From Kiritimatiellia bacterium (GTDB lineage: Bacteria > Verrucomicrobiota > Kiritimatiellia > RFP12 > UBA1067): 7,094 nt of DNA. The notes under the pieces are model-generated. The model had not been told where the DNA came from. It worked only from the letters and a program-made list of their open reading frames with translations, and did not search any database. The stretch is taken from positions 1 to 7,094 of the forward strand of contig JAFRNO010000774.1 of NCBI GenBank assembly GCA_017430155.1, given 5' to 3'. Below are positions 6,029-7,094 of the stretch, piece by piece. The position numbers and the translations under genes were made by a program. Every line of letters starts with the position of its first letter. Within the stretch, counting starts at the first letter, position 1.

Positions 6029-7021
6029 ATGAAATCAGGCAATGTCCTCATGCTTTTTGCGTTCGTATGCGCGCTTGCTGCGAGCGCGGTGGATGTAAAC
6101 ATAGAAGGCCGGTGGGTATCGGGCGGCGTTCCGCGCACGCGCGTCAGCACGACGTGCAACATCAGGCTCTACGACGCAGCGAGCGGAGGTACGCTGCTCG
6201 CCGAGGTGCCCGGCGTGGGGCTGTCTACCGATTCCAACGGCTACTTCGTCGTTTCTACGGCCGTCACGCCGCAGCAGGCCGTCCCCGACACGTTCTGGGT
6301 TGGCGTGAAGCCGGCGACCGGCGACGAGATTTCCCCGCGTTTCCGCGTAGCGCCCGTTCCGTTCGCGCTCGTGGCGGACGAGGTCGCCATCGTGAAGAGC
6401 GACAAGGCGTTAGAGCTGACGGGCGAGGCGATGATCGAGCGGCTCGATGTGTCCGGCGGCCTGAAGACGAAGGACTGGACCGTTCCGGCGAACTCGGTGG
6501 TGACGGCGAAGAACATCCAGGTGGGTAACGTGCGGCTCGACAAGCTTGATATCTGCAAGGCGGGAATGCTGGGGTTCTTCAACGACGACGGCGCGACGCC
6601 TTCATACGACTACGAGAACTTCTCGAAGGCGGAGAAGACGCTTCTGGCGCAATCAAGGATTGTCAGGTACAGCTGGGGCGGCTATATGATGTCGTCCGGA
6701 ATAACGAGGGGTAACTGGACATTCGACTCGGACGGCTTTCTGCTTATCGCGCTCATGTCCGATCCCAAGCACAGCATCGCCGGACGAGTCACGCTAAGGG
6801 TGGGACAGACGACAATTCTTGACGACAAGGCCATCGGAACGAACTATGGGCCTGCGGCCAAGCGCTTCATGACGGTGCCCTATCGGGCGGGTGAAGAGGT
6901 GGCGATGACGCTTCGGTCGTGGACGTCGGGCAGCCAGACCCCCTCTTCGCCGGATGACGATGCGGAATTCGAGTCGTGGTTCGGCGCCAAGGTGCGGCTG
7001 CTGAGGTTCGGGAGAAAGTGA
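6029..7021 (+). CDS. Secreted tail-fibre-like N-terminal-domain protein, paralogue B
   Basis: This encodes 330 residues from the ATG at 6029. Residues 1-20 are a signal peptide ending LAASA. Residues about 22-117 carry the same module as the previous gene, in a clearer form: VNIEGRWVSGG, CNIRLYDAASGGTLLAEV, TDSNGYFVVST, TFWVGVKP, then EISPRFRVAPVPFALVADEV (100-119). A linker with LDVSGGLKTKDWTV and AKNIQVGNVRLDKL looks like fibre-type beta repeats. The last part (about 205-330: DGFLLIALMS, VPYRAGEEVAMTL, WFGAKVRLLRFG) resembles a jelly-roll head domain of the C1q or phage receptor-binding type, a guess from pattern only. It is the last gene of the operon visible here, 22 nt after its paralogue. 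It is probably an exported fibre or adhesin subunit; the binding partner is unknown. Confidence 0.86.
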   Translation: MKSGNVLMLFAFVCALAASAVDVNIEGRWVSGGVPRTRVSTTCNIRLYDAASGGTLLAEVPGVGLSTDSNGYFVVSTAVTPQQAVPDTFWVGVKPATGDEISPRFRVAPVPFALVADEVAIVKSDKALELTGEAMIERLDVSGGLKTKDWTVPANSVVTAKNIQVGNVRLDKLDICKAGMLGFFNDDGATPSYDYENFSKAEKTLLAQSRIVRYSWGGYMMSSGITRGNWTFDSDGFLLIALMSDPKHSIAGRVTLRVGQTTILDDKAIGTNYGPAAKRFMTVPYRAGEEVAMTLRSWTSGSQTPSSPDDDAEFESWFGAKVRLLRFGRK

Positions 7022-7094
7022 ACGGGGAACGGGGAATGGGGAATGGGGAAGAGTTAAGAGTGAAGAGTGAAGAGTGAAGAGTTGAGAGGAAGGA
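7021..7094. repeat. Heptanucleotide tandem repeat tract, two families (AAYGGGG and GAGTGAA)
   Basis: Starting at the last base of the TGA stop, the sequence steps in exact 7-base units: AACGGGG twice, AATGGGG twice (7021-7048), then, after AA, GAGTTAA, GAGTGAA three times, GAGTTGA and GAGGAAG (7051-7092). It runs to the window edge, so its full length is unknown. The + strand is almost all purine. Such short tandemly repeated heptamers are known from intergenic regions of cyanobacteria and other phyla. No hairpin terminator is seen in it; whether it ends transcription of the operon is unknown. Confidence 0.85.

Noticed and set aside
5173..7021. Prophage tail-fibre genes.
   Set aside because: Both proteins have Sec signal peptides, and no other phage gene, integrase or attachment site is seen; the N-terminal module is common in non-phage exported proteins.

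Overview
This GC-rich, densely coding window looks like a chromosomal fragment of a polysaccharide-degrading bacterium. The best guess is a Kiritimatiellota/Verrucomicrobiota-type genome (PVC group), probably a gut or anaerobic lineage. That rests on remembered family resemblance only: a GH78-type rhamnosidase beside a discoidin-like secreted protein and a Gfo/Idh/MocA oxidoreductase, DxDxDG calcium-loop secreted proteins, and two unusual secreted modules (GWNAVYxE and NPFxHxxHPDH). No phylogenetic marker protein is present, so the taxonomy is tentative.

Left part (1-2346), all on + : the 3' end of an alpha-L-rhamnosidase-like gene (1-255); a Sec-exported protein with autotransporter-passenger-like repeats and a discoidin-like domain (283-1161); and a Gfo/Idh/MocA-family dehydrogenase-like protein (1165-2346). 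Gaps are 27 and 3 nt, so they are probably co-transcribed as a carbohydrate-use cluster. The oxidoreductase keeps the Rossmann fold signature and the EKP lysine, but carries Asn and Cys where the family normally has its active-site Asp and His. The junction of the second and third genes lies in a degenerate 7-bp repeat tract.

Middle (2347-2627): a complete tRNA-Ser(GGA) gene on the minus strand with encoded CCA and a good sigma70-type promoter, then a divergent extended -10 promoter on +.

Right part (2628-7021), all on +, gaps of 10, 15 and 22 nt, each gene with a clear Shine-Dalgarno sequence: four consecutive genes for signal-peptide-bearing proteins. In order they are a protein with one canonical EF-hand-type loop, a 549-residue protein with GWNAVYIE and HPDH modules around an Ig-like region, and two paralogous proteins with the N-terminal module seen in many 'tail fiber domain-containing' bacterial proteins. 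This looks like one operon for exported, probably surface or extracellular, structural or adhesive proteins. Its function is unknown and it is the best candidate here for an undescribed system.

The window ends in a purine-rich heptameric repeat tract (7021-7094) that starts at the last stop codon, as the first repeat tract does at the stop of the second gene.
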